Numbered from the stretch's first letter, positions 36,337 to 45,134 are shown. The stretch: 64,000 nt of DNA from Halocatena pleomorpha (GCF_003862495.1 NZ_RRCH01000008.1:1-64000); one strand, 5' to 3'. The notes: generated by a model not told the origin, from the letters alone. Translations and numbers: made by a program.

Positions 36337-38214
36337 ATGCGTCGGGTACGTCGTCTTGCGATCGTGTTGGTTGCCATCGGTCTCGTGACAAGCGCCATCT
36401 ACGCGACAGGCGCGTTTTCGAATTTGACGACATCACGCGAGACGAGCGTAGACGTGGTTGGTGATAAGGCAGGATATCTCGGACTCACGCCGGGTGAGAA
36501 CGGTGAGTACACCACCTACCAGAACGGGAAACTCCAACTCCAATTAAACGGTGCACGCAAAGGCGAGGACGCGCCATCCGGGAGCGGTGTCAACCACGGA
36601 GCCAAAACCAGTATTGGGGGTGTCGTCAACATCACCAATCAAGGCACCCAATCAGTGGGTGTCTGGTTGCAGGACACCGACGACAGTATCGAATTCCAGC
36701 GGGGGAATGGTGACACACTCGAAGGAAAAGGCAACGCCGTCACACTGACACCGGGCGATACCGTCCGCGTCGGGCTTGCTATCGATACGACCGACACCAG
36801 TGCTGAGGATCTCAGCACACAGCTCACCATCAACGCTGCTAGCGATGTGGGGGGAACGACTGCGCCCAGGGATAAAACTGGAACCTCAAGTAGTGGGCAG
36901 CCCGCTACACCACCAGAGGACACATCTGACGATTCACAGCCGCAAAATGATAGCGGCGAGTCCACGAAGGACAGAGGAAAGGATAAGATGGAAACTACTC
37001 CCTCAAAGGATAAGAAAAGCGAAGACTTCAAAGCAGGGACAGCAGTGAAAGCAACCATAGAGGGTGCCCTGTATGGGAACGCTGGGATGCCCGGTGGTCT
37101 CTTTAATTTTACAGCATCAGAAGTCTCCTCACCGTTTTATCTTTTAGGACAGCTGATCAATGCGTTTGCACCGCCGGCGATAAGTGTCGTCTCTGATCTC
37201 CGAGATCTCGGATCGAACTTGGCTGATGGGAAGATAGTCACGATAGAAAACGTTCTCATCGGATTAGGACTGATCCCTGTTGTCGGGAATCTACAGAAGG
37301 TGACTGAACTGCGGAAAATCACCACCAAGTGGATGGACGAATTCCCCTCAAAGGCTGATGAGGCGGTCTCATTCCTTTCAAACGGATTGATCAAACATCT
37401 TCCGAGCGGAGTGGGAGCGAAATTACTCGGTGCTGTCTCCGATGCACCGGTGAAAAAACTCACAAAGGAGAAGGTGCCAGTGGACGATATCATAAAATAC
37501 CAAGATGAGAATGTCAATTTCGATCGGGTGCTCGAACTCCGCTCAAAGGGTGTCTCAGTTGAGGATATCAGATTCTACGTCGATGAGGGCATCAATCTTG
37601 GACTTGTGAAACAGCTCCGAGACGAGGGAATGAAGCCTAACCGTATCAGGTTCCGGCTCGGAGACGGATCGAAGAAATCGATCAGCACACTCCGCTCACA
37701 AAACTACAACCGCAAGGAAATCGTCGAACTCATCGATATGGGCGCTGATCTGAAAAAGGCAAGCGAACTCAGCTCCCAAGGCTTCAGAAAAGAGGAGATC
37801 AAACACTTTGTTGATAAAGGAGCTGATCTAGAGAAAGTCAGCAAACTCAAGTCCCAACGGGTACCGCATTCGGATATCAACTACTACGTCGATAACGATA
37901 TGTGGCTCGGAGGGGTCAGTATGCTGCAAGAAAATGGAGTCCCACCGGATACAACCAAGAACCTCATAACGAAAATAAATCAGATGGACGAATTAGATAA
38001 ATATCCAACAAAAAAGCAAGTAGAAATACTAAATAGAGAGATCAGTGGATGGACTGTTAAAAGATCAACACTTGAAATTGCGAAAGCAGTAGTAGCGCAT
38101 AATAGTTGGGAAGGTGCAAGATCAGATTCGCAAACCAAAGACAAGAATAATCAGGGAAATAAACGATCGAAGGCACTAATACAAGAAAATATTTACCACA
38201 TAAATAGATATTGA
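36337..38214 (+). CDS. Surface-anchored protein with toxin-like modular layout and six 26-residue repeats
   Basis: A 625-aa protein. An N-terminal signal/anchor (residues 7-25) is followed by a DUF1102-like surface domain (about 36-165; VVGDKAGYLGL, NITNQGTQSVGVWLQ) and a Ser/Asp/Lys-rich linker (170-235). A hydrophobic pretoxin-like segment follows (about 262-325; NVLIGLGLIPVVGNLQKVTE). Then come six tandem 25-26-residue helical repeats (about 380-534; consensus xxxEIxxYVDxGxxLxxVxxLRSxG) and a short Lys/Asn-rich C-terminus (about 545-625). Codon use turns A/T-rich from about 37980, as if the C-terminus were acquired. Polymorphic toxins share this order; no catalytic motif is recognised. Confidence 0.7.
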   Translation: MRRVRRLAIVLVAIGLVTSAIYATGAFSNLTTSRETSVDVVGDKAGYLGLTPGENGEYTTYQNGKLQLQLNGARKGEDAPSGSGVNHGAKTSIGGVVNITNQGTQSVGVWLQDTDDSIEFQRGNGDTLEGKGNAVTLTPGDTVRVGLAIDTTDTSAEDLSTQLTINAASDVGGTTAPRDKTGTSSSGQPATPPEDTSDDSQPQNDSGESTKDRGKDKMETTPSKDKKSEDFKAGTAVKATIEGALYGNAGMPGGLFNFTASEVSSPFYLLGQLINAFAPPAISVVSDLRDLGSNLADGKIVTIENVLIGLGLIPVVGNLQKVTELRKITTKWMDEFPSKADEAVSFLSNGLIKHLPSGVGAKLLGAVSDAPVKKLTKEKVPVDDIIKYQDENVNFDRVLELRSKGVSVEDIRFYVDEGINLGLVKQLRDEGMKPNRIRFRLGDGSKKSISTLRSQNYNRKEIVELIDMGADLKKASELSSQGFRKEEIKHFVDKGADLEKVSKLKSQRVPHSDINYYVDNDMWLGGVSMLQENGVPPDTTKNLITKINQMDELDKYPTKKQVEILNREISGWTVKRSTLEIAKAVVAHNSWEGARSDSQTKDKNNQGNKRSKALIQENIYHINRY

Positions 38215-38222
38215 AGAATATG

Positions 38223-38612
38223 AGTGATTTTGAGGATAACTTACCCAGTGCACTTTGGGTATTAGTTGGTGGACTAGTTACTCTCGCAATCGTTTGGCAG
38301 GTGTTTTGGGAATTTATTCATCCTGCTTTGATGAGCCTCCATCCAGTTTTCACGTACAACCCAGACAGCCGTGTCGGCCGCTATCCCGATAGTCCAGCCC
38401 AGCTAGCGCTATTCGTGACCATTCTACTTGGATTATTTGTATACTATATTATAATGATACTCATATTTGATGATAATACTAAATCAACAGATATATTATT
38501 GATGGTTTATGCAATTATTATTATAATTCCCATCGGAGTTGTTAAAAATAACATACTACCGTTATTCGGAATAGATCGTTGGGAATACGATCCATACGAA
38601 GACGATTCCTAG
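38223..38612 (+). CDS. Small membrane protein, possible immunity partner
   Basis: About 130 aa with three hydrophobic segments (ALWVLVGGLVTLAIVWQVFW, LALFVTILLGLFVYYIIMIL, LMVYAIIIIIPIGVV) and an acidic tail YDPYEDDS. It begins essentially at the stop of the preceding gene; ATG 38211 is also in frame and overlaps it. It shares the A/T-rich composition of the upstream gene's 3' end. Small membrane proteins directly downstream of toxin-like C-termini are often immunity proteins, but no family is recognised. Confidence 0.62.
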   Translation, partial: SDFEDNLPSALWVLVGGLVTLAIVWQVFWEFIHPALMSLHPVFTYNPDSRVGRYPDSPAQLALFVTILLGLFVYYIIMILIFDDNTKSTDILLMVYAIIIIIPIGVVKNNILPLFGIDRWEYDPYEDDS

Positions 38613-38680
38613 GAATAAAAATACTTTGTTCCAATACGGATCGACAACCCAGAGCATCCCCCAACCGACTCACGACGCGT

Positions 38681-39505
38681 TCACACCGTCTTTTGGTCTC
38701 GTTCGATCGAGTCAGCGACGGATTCGAACAGCCGCGCGTCACAGCCATCACACGAGATGGCGAGCACAGTGTGTTCCCGACAGCACGATTCGACGGTTTC
38801 CGTCATCGGCGTGACTTGCCCCTCACAGTTCGGGCACAGATCGATAAACACGCGGAGACCCCGGATGAGCGTCCCTTGCTCGGCCACATCGAGACGGTCC
38901 CACTGATCGATCCACTGCGGCAGCTCCCGCGCAGCCGCAAGATCCGCGACGAACGCGGCGTGGGATTCCCACTGCCCGATCGATCGACCGTTAATGTGGG
39001 CGGTAAACGCTTCCCCGTGATCAAGAAAGGCGATCTCGCCGTCCGTATCGAGCGTCTCCGACAGCGCTTCGCGTTCGGTCTCGGAAGTGGTGATCTGCTC
39101 CATCCGTCCGTACCACGACTCCCGAAACTGCGGGGTGAGACAGAGATCATCGAACTCCTCACACGGTTTGAGTGGTCCCGATTCAACGAGCAACCGCTCG
39201 GTGTTGGCCGCAACCGTCTCCTCAGTCGTCATCGGTTCGTCTCCCCAGGTCTCGAACACTGAGACCACACGGTCGGGGAGATACCGCTTCGTCAACGTCG
39301 GTGTACCCGGCACAAGGTACCCCCGAAAAACGATGCTCGCGAGCGCCACCGCGCCAAACACCATCGCGCCCGGCCACCACATGACCCACAGCCAGATACA
39401 CACAACGGCGGCGACAGCGAGATTATTTATCGTACATGGAACACATCGGTTATCACCAGTGTATTCTGGTCGACGAAGCGCGTCGAAAACGGACTGTACA
39501 TGCAT
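38681..39505 (-). CDS. Haloarchaeal membrane protein with C-terminal zinc ribbon
   Basis: A 274-aa protein. Two adjacent N-terminal hydrophobic helices (about 28-64) anchor it in the membrane, followed by a long acidic soluble domain. A C-terminal pair of cysteine knuckles, CPNCEG and CDGCDA, forms a likely zinc ribbon. No enzyme motif was seen. It appears monocistronic and marks a return to ordinary GC-rich composition after the A/T-rich insertion. Confidence 0.65.
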   Translation of the reverse strand: MHVQSVFDALRRPEYTGDNRCVPCTINNLAVAAVVCIWLWVMWWPGAMVFGAVALASIVFRGYLVPGTPTLTKRYLPDRVVSVFETWGDEPMTTEETVAANTERLLVESGPLKPCEEFDDLCLTPQFRESWYGRMEQITTSETEREALSETLDTDGEIAFLDHGEAFTAHINGRSIGQWESHAAFVADLAAARELPQWIDQWDRLDVAEQGTLIRGLRVFIDLCPNCEGQVTPMTETVESCCREHTVLAISCDGCDARLFESVADSIERDQKTV

Positions 39506-39694
39506 AGAGGGTTCACTTCACGACAGGAAATATATCTATCGGTGTTTGAATAAATAATGGCAATCGATTAAGGTGTGTATACGTCTGATATTTCAGGCAT
39601 CCCTAGGGAACACGACTGGTACGAAACTGATTCAGGCAAGAAATGATAAACCATGTACCTTTATGATCTTCCATGATGAATACGTGGATGTACC

Positions 39695-39862
39695 ATGATC
39701 GACGACCGACCCACAGACGAAATCGAACCGCTGGTGCCGGTGATGCCACAATCCCACATTTGGACGGACGGTGGCGTACTCAGAGAGGCCCAGCGGGGTC
39801 CGGACGTGTTGCCGGCAGAGGAGCGTTACGCCATCGATCCGCTCGTTCCGGATCTTTCCTAA
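39695..39862 (+). CDS. Small acidic protein convergent with cbiZ (55 aa)
   Basis: A frame of 56 codons starting MIDDRPTDEIEPLVPVMPQS and ending IDPLVPDLS. It has typical haloarchaeal acidic composition and codon use, and a TATA-like tttatga about 30 bases upstream suggests a leaderless mRNA. Its TAA overlaps the cbiZ stop on the other strand. No motif was recognised. It may be a genuine microprotein because the whole intergenic space is used. Confidence 0.5.
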   Translation: MIDDRPTDEIEPLVPVMPQSHIWTDGGVLREAQRGPDVLPAEERYAIDPLVPDLS

Positions 39863-40584
39863 ACCTCGAAGACGGTCGCTCGTCGGGTCGTCGTGACGCC
39901 GTGTTCAGTTTCGTCGGGCGACGGCGTCTCTGCGTACCGGGAAGAAAGACTCGCATGGACACTTTCTCGGACACACGCCCGAGCCGCAGTACCGACTGTG
40001 GTTGCACTGCCAGCAAACGGCTGTCGTTTATCGTCGCCGGACTGCGTCCGATCGTCTGAGGAACGATGTCCGTCACAGCCGACGACGATCGCGTCCGATG
40101 TGGTGCCAGTAATACCGGACTCAGCGAGCAGCGTTGCGGTTTTGGCTTCAACGGCGGTTCCGAGCAGTGTCGCAAGCGCACCATCAGTGAGCGGTTCGGA
40201 GGCAGAGAGGATGATATTGACAGTGCCGGGATGAAACCCGATCGAGGATTCGGATGTGGCCGCCTGTCGGTCGGGGACCATCGGAAGGATTGCCGGATTC
40301 GAGATTCCGGCGGTCGTGACGGCCTCAACGGAACCACACCGCGCGCCCCGTGCGTGTTCAAGATCGACCCCGGTGAACAGCGTTGGACCGGGCGCGTCGA
40401 ATCCCGCCCGGTCGCGCCGCCGACTCCCGTACGCGTCCAGATCGACGTGGTCCCACTCCTCGGGAACAGAGACGTTGTACACAGCCGGATCAGTCCGATA
40501 TCCCCCTCGCCACCCACTTGAGAGCCAGCGCGTGCCCGGTCGGCAGTACTGGAGGACCTCGTCTTCGATACTGATCTCAGACAT
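39859..40584 (-). CDS. cbiZ: Adenosylcobinamide amidohydrolase
   Basis: CbiZ of about 241 aa. Diagnostic segments are SSGWRGGYRTDPAVYNVSVP, GVDLEHARGA, VEAVTTAGISNPA, GTVNIILSASEPLTDGAL and ATLLAESGITGTTSDAIVV. It removes the aminopropanol side chain of scavenged cobinamide to give adenosylcobyric acid, which CbiB then rebuilds. It is the last gene of the operon. ATG 40584 overlaps the upstream stop (ATGTCTGA), indicating translational coupling; the open frame upstream to 40764 is inside the preceding gene. Confidence 0.9.
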   Translation of the reverse strand: MSEISIEDEVLQYCRPGTRWLSSGWRGGYRTDPAVYNVSVPEEWDHVDLDAYGSRRRDRAGFDAPGPTLFTGVDLEHARGARCGSVEAVTTAGISNPAILPMVPDRQAATSESSIGFHPGTVNIILSASEPLTDGALATLLGTAVEAKTATLLAESGITGTTSDAIVVGCDGHRSSDDRTQSGDDKRQPFAGSATTVGTAARACVRESVHASLSSRYAETPSPDETEHGVTTTRRATVFEV

Positions 40585-41587
40585 CGAGAAGCGCATCAAT
40601 GAGCCGTGTGTTTTCCTCGGATGTTCGAACCGCAATCCGGATGTGCGTATCGAGTCCACGGAACGTCGTCCCGTCTCGAACGGCGATACCGGCTGCACGG
40701 AGAGAGCGGCGGATCGAATCCGGCCCGGGATCATCACCAACATCGACCAGCAAAAACGGGGCACGAGAGGGAGCCACCTCGAAACGGACAGAAAGCGCCT
40801 CAGTCAGCCGTTTACGTTCGCGTCGGACACGTTCGCGCGTTCGCGTCACGAACTCCGAGGCCGCGAGACAGTGCGCACCGACAGCAGCACTCGGGACGCC
40901 CATTGCCCACGGTTCGACGGCGTTGTGAAGCTGCTCGTTCATCCCGCCGGTCGCCACGGCGTACCCCATTCGAAGACCGGGCAATCCGAACAGTTTCGTC
41001 AGAGAGCGAGCGACCACAACGCCGGGAGTGCCAGCGAGCGAGGACTGATCAGTGAATCCGAGAAACGCTTCATCAACGAGCACCACAGTTCCGGCAGATC
41101 GACAGCGGTCCACGAACGCGAGCAGTTCGTCACGGCCGGGCAAGCCGCCGGTCGGATTGTTCGGGGTGGGGACGACGACGAGGGCATGGTCACCCGGATC
41201 AGAGGTAAGCAACTCCTCGAACGGAACAAACACAGGGGTTGCGTCCTGAAGGTGCACCTCACGGGCGTACTCACCGAACGACGGCGTCGGAACGAGCACT
41301 GACGACGAAGCGGTTACGGTCGTTTCAATCGTGAGTCGAATGGCAGCCATGCCGCCTGCCGTGGGTATCACCTGCTGTGGAGCACAGCCGACGAACGCCG
41401 CTGCCGCCCGTCGAAACGCGTCGTATCCACCGGGGTAGGAACGTGCCCGCTCGAAGGCCGCCCGGTACACATCACGCGTCCCATCGGGAATGCGTGGATT
41501 ACAGTTCGCGCTGAAATCATACCTAACAGCGGTGTCGCTGCCGTGTTCGACGCGATCGACAGAGCCGACGGCGTCAGGCTCCATCAT
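40577..41587 (-). CDS. cobD: Threonine-phosphate decarboxylase-like aminotransferase (CobD type)
   Basis: A 336-aa PLP fold type I enzyme. It has FSANCNPRIPDG near the N-terminus, PTPNNPTGG, LVDEAFLGFTD and the PLP lysine in VVARSLTKLFGLPGLRMGY. It resembles histidinol-phosphate aminotransferase, but its place in a cobalamin operon points to decarboxylation of threonine phosphate to aminopropanol phosphate, the substrate of CbiB. Starts at 41587 and 41584 are both possible and overlap cobY by about a dozen bases. Confidence 0.88.
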   Translation of the reverse strand: MMEPDAVGSVDRVEHGSDTAVRYDFSANCNPRIPDGTRDVYRAAFERARSYPGGYDAFRRAAAAFVGCAPQQVIPTAGGMAAIRLTIETTVTASSSVLVPTPSFGEYAREVHLQDATPVFVPFEELLTSDPGDHALVVVPTPNNPTGGLPGRDELLAFVDRCRSAGTVVLVDEAFLGFTDQSSLAGTPGVVVARSLTKLFGLPGLRMGYAVATGGMNEQLHNAVEPWAMGVPSAAVGAHCLAASEFVTRTRERVRRERKRLTEALSVRFEVAPSRAPFLLVDVGDDPGPDSIRRSLRAAGIAVRDGTTFRGLDTHIRIAVRTSEENTRLIDALLDV

Positions 41588-42152
41588 TCGCCTCCGCCAG
41601 CAGCGTTTGAGCGATCCATGCGTCTCTCGGTCGGTTCACGTTCACTGCGAGTCGGGCGTCGTCCCTGATCATGTATTCTTCGGAATCAGTGTCCGCAACC
41701 ACGTTTACGCCGGTTGGAGCGAGCGATTCGTCGCCGTCGAGGGTGGCATCGACGCTCGTTCCCAGCGCGTGTTTTCGTTCGATGGGAACGCAGACGGTGA
41801 GCGAGCCGGTGCCGTGTCGATCGAGTACGGCATCGATTATCGGTCCGTCAAGCAGTGGGAGATCGGCCGCGACGGTCAGCACCGGCGACGCGACGCGATC
41901 GAGTGCTCGTCCGAGGTCAGAAACGTATCCCGCACCCGGCGTCTCGATCGTCGACGTGTCGAGCACTCCCTCGATCCGGGTGGCCGTCCGTGGTGTGTTC
42001 GGAGAGACGACGGCATGCACCGTATCAATCCGGGCGGCAACGAGCGCATCGATCACGCGGTCGATCATCGGGCGACCATCGACCGACACAAGGGGTTTTT
42101 CACCACAGCCAAGCCGCGTTCCAGCACCGCCACACATCACGAGAGCGTCCAT
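41574..42152 (-). CDS. cobY: GTP:adenosylcobinamide-phosphate guanylyltransferase
   Basis: Archaeal CobY of 192 aa, a nucleotidyltransferase unrelated to bacterial CobU. The N-terminal MDALVMCGGAGTRLGCGEKPL carries the GGxGTR-x-KP nucleotide-binding motif, and VAADLPLLDG carries the metal-binding DxP. It attaches GMP to adenosylcobinamide phosphate before CobS adds the lower ligand. It overlaps cobS by 16 bases and cobD by 14. Confidence 0.92.
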   Translation of the reverse strand: MDALVMCGGAGTRLGCGEKPLVSVDGRPMIDRVIDALVAARIDTVHAVVSPNTPRTATRIEGVLDTSTIETPGAGYVSDLGRALDRVASPVLTVAADLPLLDGPIIDAVLDRHGTGSLTVCVPIERKHALGTSVDATLDGDESLAPTGVNVVADTDSEEYMIRDDARLAVNVNRPRDAWIAQTLLAEANDGA

Positions 42153-42898
42153 GCGATCACCCCCGCGTGCAGCGCGAGAACGCGCCCGAGTTCGTTTGCG
42201 CCACCAAACACGTCGCCACTCACACCCCCGAGCGTTCGGCGTGCCCACACCAACACGGCAAGCCCGGTACACAACCCGGTCACCGCAGCGGTCGCCCCGC
42301 CCAGCGATCGACCAGTCAGTCCGCAGGCAACCAGCGCCACGATTAACGGCCCGAACAGCTCTCGTGGAGTGGCTGCCGTCGTGACCGCCGATCCGAGTCC
42401 CTCGTGGGCCGCAGTGCCGAGACAGGCGATCGCGGCCAGCCCGAGTTTCGTGCCGACCTCCGCAGCGACTATGAGTCCGACGGCGACGAGCGGAGGACAG
42501 TTTGCAAGCGCCAGTCCCGCAAGCGCCAACCCAATCAGTGTGCTCGTGAGCGCGAGCACGGCCCCAACACCGACGGTCGTGTCTTTCATCACCGCGCGCC
42601 TGCGCTCACGGTCGCCGTGGACAACCGCTGCGTCACCGAGGTCCGCGATCCCGTCGGCGTGATTAACGCCGGTGAGACCGATCACGCCACCCATCAACAG
42701 TGCCGCAATCGACCCCTCGACACCGGGGACGAGCCACACGCCGACGCCGACAGGGAGCGCGATGATCACACCGATCGGGTAGGCGGCGAGCACGAACGAA
42801 ACGGGAGTCCGACGGAACGCCGTCCACGCCGCCTCGTCGGTGCCGATCGGTAGTCGTGTCAGAAATCCAATCGCACCCCAGACAGCCCTCAGAACCAT
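42137..42898 (-). CDS. cobS: Adenosylcobinamide-GDP ribazoletransferase
   Basis: Cobalamin synthase CobS, about 253 aa, with multiple membrane helices. Residues typical of the family include the N-terminal AIGFLTRLPIG and the acidic cluster VNHADGIADLGDAAVVHGDRERR, which holds the DGxxD-type metal-binding motif. It joins adenosylcobinamide-GDP and alpha-ribazole in the membrane. ATG 42898 overlaps the cbiB end by 10 bases. Confidence 0.92.
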   Translation of the reverse strand: MVLRAVWGAIGFLTRLPIGTDEAAWTAFRRTPVSFVLAAYPIGVIIALPVGVGVWLVPGVEGSIAALLMGGVIGLTGVNHADGIADLGDAAVVHGDRERRRAVMKDTTVGVGAVLALTSTLIGLALAGLALANCPPLVAVGLIVAAEVGTKLGLAAIACLGTAAHEGLGSAVTTAATPRELFGPLIVALVACGLTGRSLGGATAAVTGLCTGLAVLVWARRTLGGVSGDVFGGANELGRVLALHAGVIAWTLS

Positions 42899-43833
42899 GG
42901 TTTCATCCCTCCAGCCACACAGATCCGAAGCCCGGTCACGAGAACCGCCCCGAGCACGAATGCCAGCAGACTTACGCGGCTGACGCGCTGGATGGCCCTG
43001 TGTGCGACCGTAACTGATGGGAGCGGGCGGTCTGGGTTGAGCGTGTACACGTCCGGTTTCTCCAGTCGACAGTCGACGACAGCAGCGAGCGTGCCCATCG
43101 GCCAGCCCGCATTGGGCGAGGGAACAGTGGCCAACCACGCCCGCTGGGTCGAGAGCGCAGACGGAGATCCGACGGCCAACAGCAGGGCGCTCACCCGAGC
43201 AGGGATCCACATCACGAGATCATCAAGGCGAGCGCTGACCGTTCCGACCGGCTTGTGCTCATAGCCCAGCATCGAATCCAGCGTGTTGACCGCCTTCACC
43301 GCTGTGGCACCCGCCGCACCGAGCGCAAGCGAGACAGGTGCGAGCACCACGAACGCACACAGGGGTGCAACCAGTCCATCAGAAAGGTTCTCTGCGGCGC
43401 TCTCGACAGCACCACTTCTGATCTGCCCAGCCGACAGAGCGGTGGCGTCACGGCCGGCCAGCGCCCGAAGTCGTGTGCGTGCGTCCGGCACATCCGTCGC
43501 TGTGTGCGTGACGACCGATCGAGCCGTATCGAGCAACAAGCGGCGGCTCGTCGTTACGAACAACACGAGACCAGCAGCGAAAACACCACTCCACGGATGG
43601 ATCCGGCTGACGAGAACGACCACGCCGCCAGCGCTACCGGCTGCGAGGAGCGAAACAGAGCCTCCGACGATTCCGCCGACAACCAACGGTCGAGACCACT
43701 CACGATCGAAGGGGGCGATCATTCGACCTAGCCACGACACGGGATGCACACGCTCGGGAAACTCCCCGACAGTGGTGTCGAGCACCAACGCAAGCGCGAT
43801 CGATGCCGCGGGTGCTAGCGTGCCGGTAATCAT
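42889..43833 (-). CDS. cbiB: Adenosylcobinamide-phosphate synthase
   Basis: CbiB/CobD1-type integral membrane protein of 314 aa, with FPERVHPVSWLGRMIAPFD near the N-terminus, GAVESAAENLSDGLVAPL and VNTLDSMLGYEHKP. It couples adenosylcobyric acid to aminopropanol phosphate, closing the CbiZ salvage loop. Its ATG overlaps the HAD gene stop (ATGA). Confidence 0.93.
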   Translation of the reverse strand: MITGTLAPAASIALALVLDTTVGEFPERVHPVSWLGRMIAPFDREWSRPLVVGGIVGGSVSLLAAGSAGGVVVLVSRIHPWSGVFAAGLVLFVTTSRRLLLDTARSVVTHTATDVPDARTRLRALAGRDATALSAGQIRSGAVESAAENLSDGLVAPLCAFVVLAPVSLALGAAGATAVKAVNTLDSMLGYEHKPVGTVSARLDDLVMWIPARVSALLLAVGSPSALSTQRAWLATVPSPNAGWPMGTLAAVVDCRLEKPDVYTLNPDRPLPSVTVAHRAIQRVSRVSLLAFVLGAVLVTGLRICVAGGMKPWF

Positions 43834-44453
43834 CCCTCAATCTCCTGCAATCGCGCCGGAATCGTTTCGAGTGGACACTCATTCACGTCGATGAACGTTC
43901 CACCGATCGTTTCGATCCCGCCGTCCGTGTCGGGGTTGTCACCAACGTGAACGAGAGCGTCTCCGCTCGTCCCGAATCGTTCGGCAACGGCTTCGAACGC
44001 GCGTGGATGTGGCTTTCGCCACCCACAGCCGACGCTCGTGATGACTGCGTCGAACGACCGATCAACCGCCGAACGGGCGAGCGCCCGCTCGACAAGTCCA
44101 GACACACTGCAGTTCGAACAGACAGCGATCTGTCCTTTATGAGCGGCCGCCGCGAGCGCTATCCGCGCACCCCGGCGAGTCCGTACGTCAGGCGCAAACG
44201 CCGTAGCAACGGCGCGAGCACACCGGTCGCGATCCGGCTCAACGCCACGACTCTCCAGCGCGTGAACCACGTGCTCGGTGAGTGATGTCTCTCCACCGCT
44301 CGGGACGGGCGTATGGGACTCACCGTACGCGACCGACCAATCCGTCGGCACCGACACCCCTCGGTTCGACAGTTCCACGGCCACAGCGCTAGCAGGATCG
44401 GCTGGAGTCTGAACCGCGAGAAGCGTGCCAAAACAATCGAACGAAACGACCAC
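43830..44453 (-). CDS. HAD-family phosphatase at the head of the cobalamin operon
   Basis: About 207 aa from GTG 44453. HAD motif I is SFDCFGTL, motif II VCSNCS, motif III near CGWRKPHPRAFE and motif IV HVGDNPDTDGG. The frame is open to a GTG at 44531, but HAD proteins start just before motif I, so the shorter form is preferred. Fixed linkage to cbiB-cobS-cobY-cobD-cbiZ makes it a candidate for a missing phosphatase step, such as adenosylcobalamin 5'-phosphate or alpha-ribazole phosphate hydrolysis. A general phosphatase or dehalogenase-like role is also possible. Confidence 0.8.
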   Translation of the reverse strand: MVVSFDCFGTLLAVQTPADPASAVAVELSNRGVSVPTDWSVAYGESHTPVPSGGETSLTEHVVHALESRGVEPDRDRCARAVATAFAPDVRTRRGARIALAAAAHKGQIAVCSNCSVSGLVERALARSAVDRSFDAVITSVGCGWRKPHPRAFEAVAERFGTSGDALVHVGDNPDTDGGIETIGGTFIDVNECPLETIPARLQEIEG

Positions 44454-44672
44454 TTCTGTGGTATTAGTCCAAGCAGACTTGAACGTCCCGGTCTTCCCTA
44501 AACGTTCCGGATCACATGGTAGATGAGTCACGTTAGTTGATGAGATTCTTCAAAAGTTAAATACCACAATTATTGACATAGTAAACTGGTGTAGAAGACA
44601 CTTGGCTGGGAAAATAAAAGACAATTCCTGACTTGCGAAAGCTGTTTGTTTGACTACCACATATAAATACAT

Positions 44673-45134
44673 ATGGGAGATGATGGGAATCGTTTCAGCT
44701 CGTTACTTGGGGGTGATTCGTCGGGGGGTGGATACGAGTGGGACAGCAGGGCTCTGTACGAGTTGTCTCCGGCGGCGTTCGAGCGAGTGGTGGGTGCCTT
44801 GTACACCGCCGACGGATTCGATGTCGAGGGGGCAGGACCCACTGTCGAAGGGGGAATCGATCTCATCGCAAAGAAATCGGGATTTATCCGGTCAAAGACG
44901 ATCGTTATCTCAGTCATTCCTCCTGGAGGCACCGTCTCGTTACCAACAGTCAACCAGTTAGAGCGTGGCCGAGGAATCAACGGAGCCAGTCAGGGCATAC
45001 TCGCACGACCGAAGCCGTTCAGAGACGCGATTCGGAACGCTGCCGTCGACAACGGCACCATTGAACTGCTCGACGGGCAACAGCTCATCACAAGACTCAC
45101 GAACAACGGTGTCGTTCATCCGGGCTGGCGGTAA
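44673..45134 (+). CDS. Mrr-like restriction endonuclease-fold protein, probably catalytically degenerate
   Basis: A 153-aa protein with LYELSPAAFERVVGALYTADGFDVEGAG and GGIDLIAKKSG, the helix and D-strand of an Mrr-type PD-(D/E)xK domain. The following strand, where Mrr has (Q/E)-x-K, reads TIVISVIPPGG, so catalytic residues are lost. C-terminal GTIELLDGQQLITRL is as in Mrr domains. It may bind DNA without cutting. TATA-like tataaata at 44661-44668 is close to ATG 44673, so the start is uncertain. Confidence 0.72.
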   Translation: MGDDGNRFSSLLGGDSSGGGYEWDSRALYELSPAAFERVVGALYTADGFDVEGAGPTVEGGIDLIAKKSGFIRSKTIVISVIPPGGTVSLPTVNQLERGRGINGASQGILARPKPFRDAIRNAAVDNGTIELLDGQQLITRLTNNGVVHPGWR

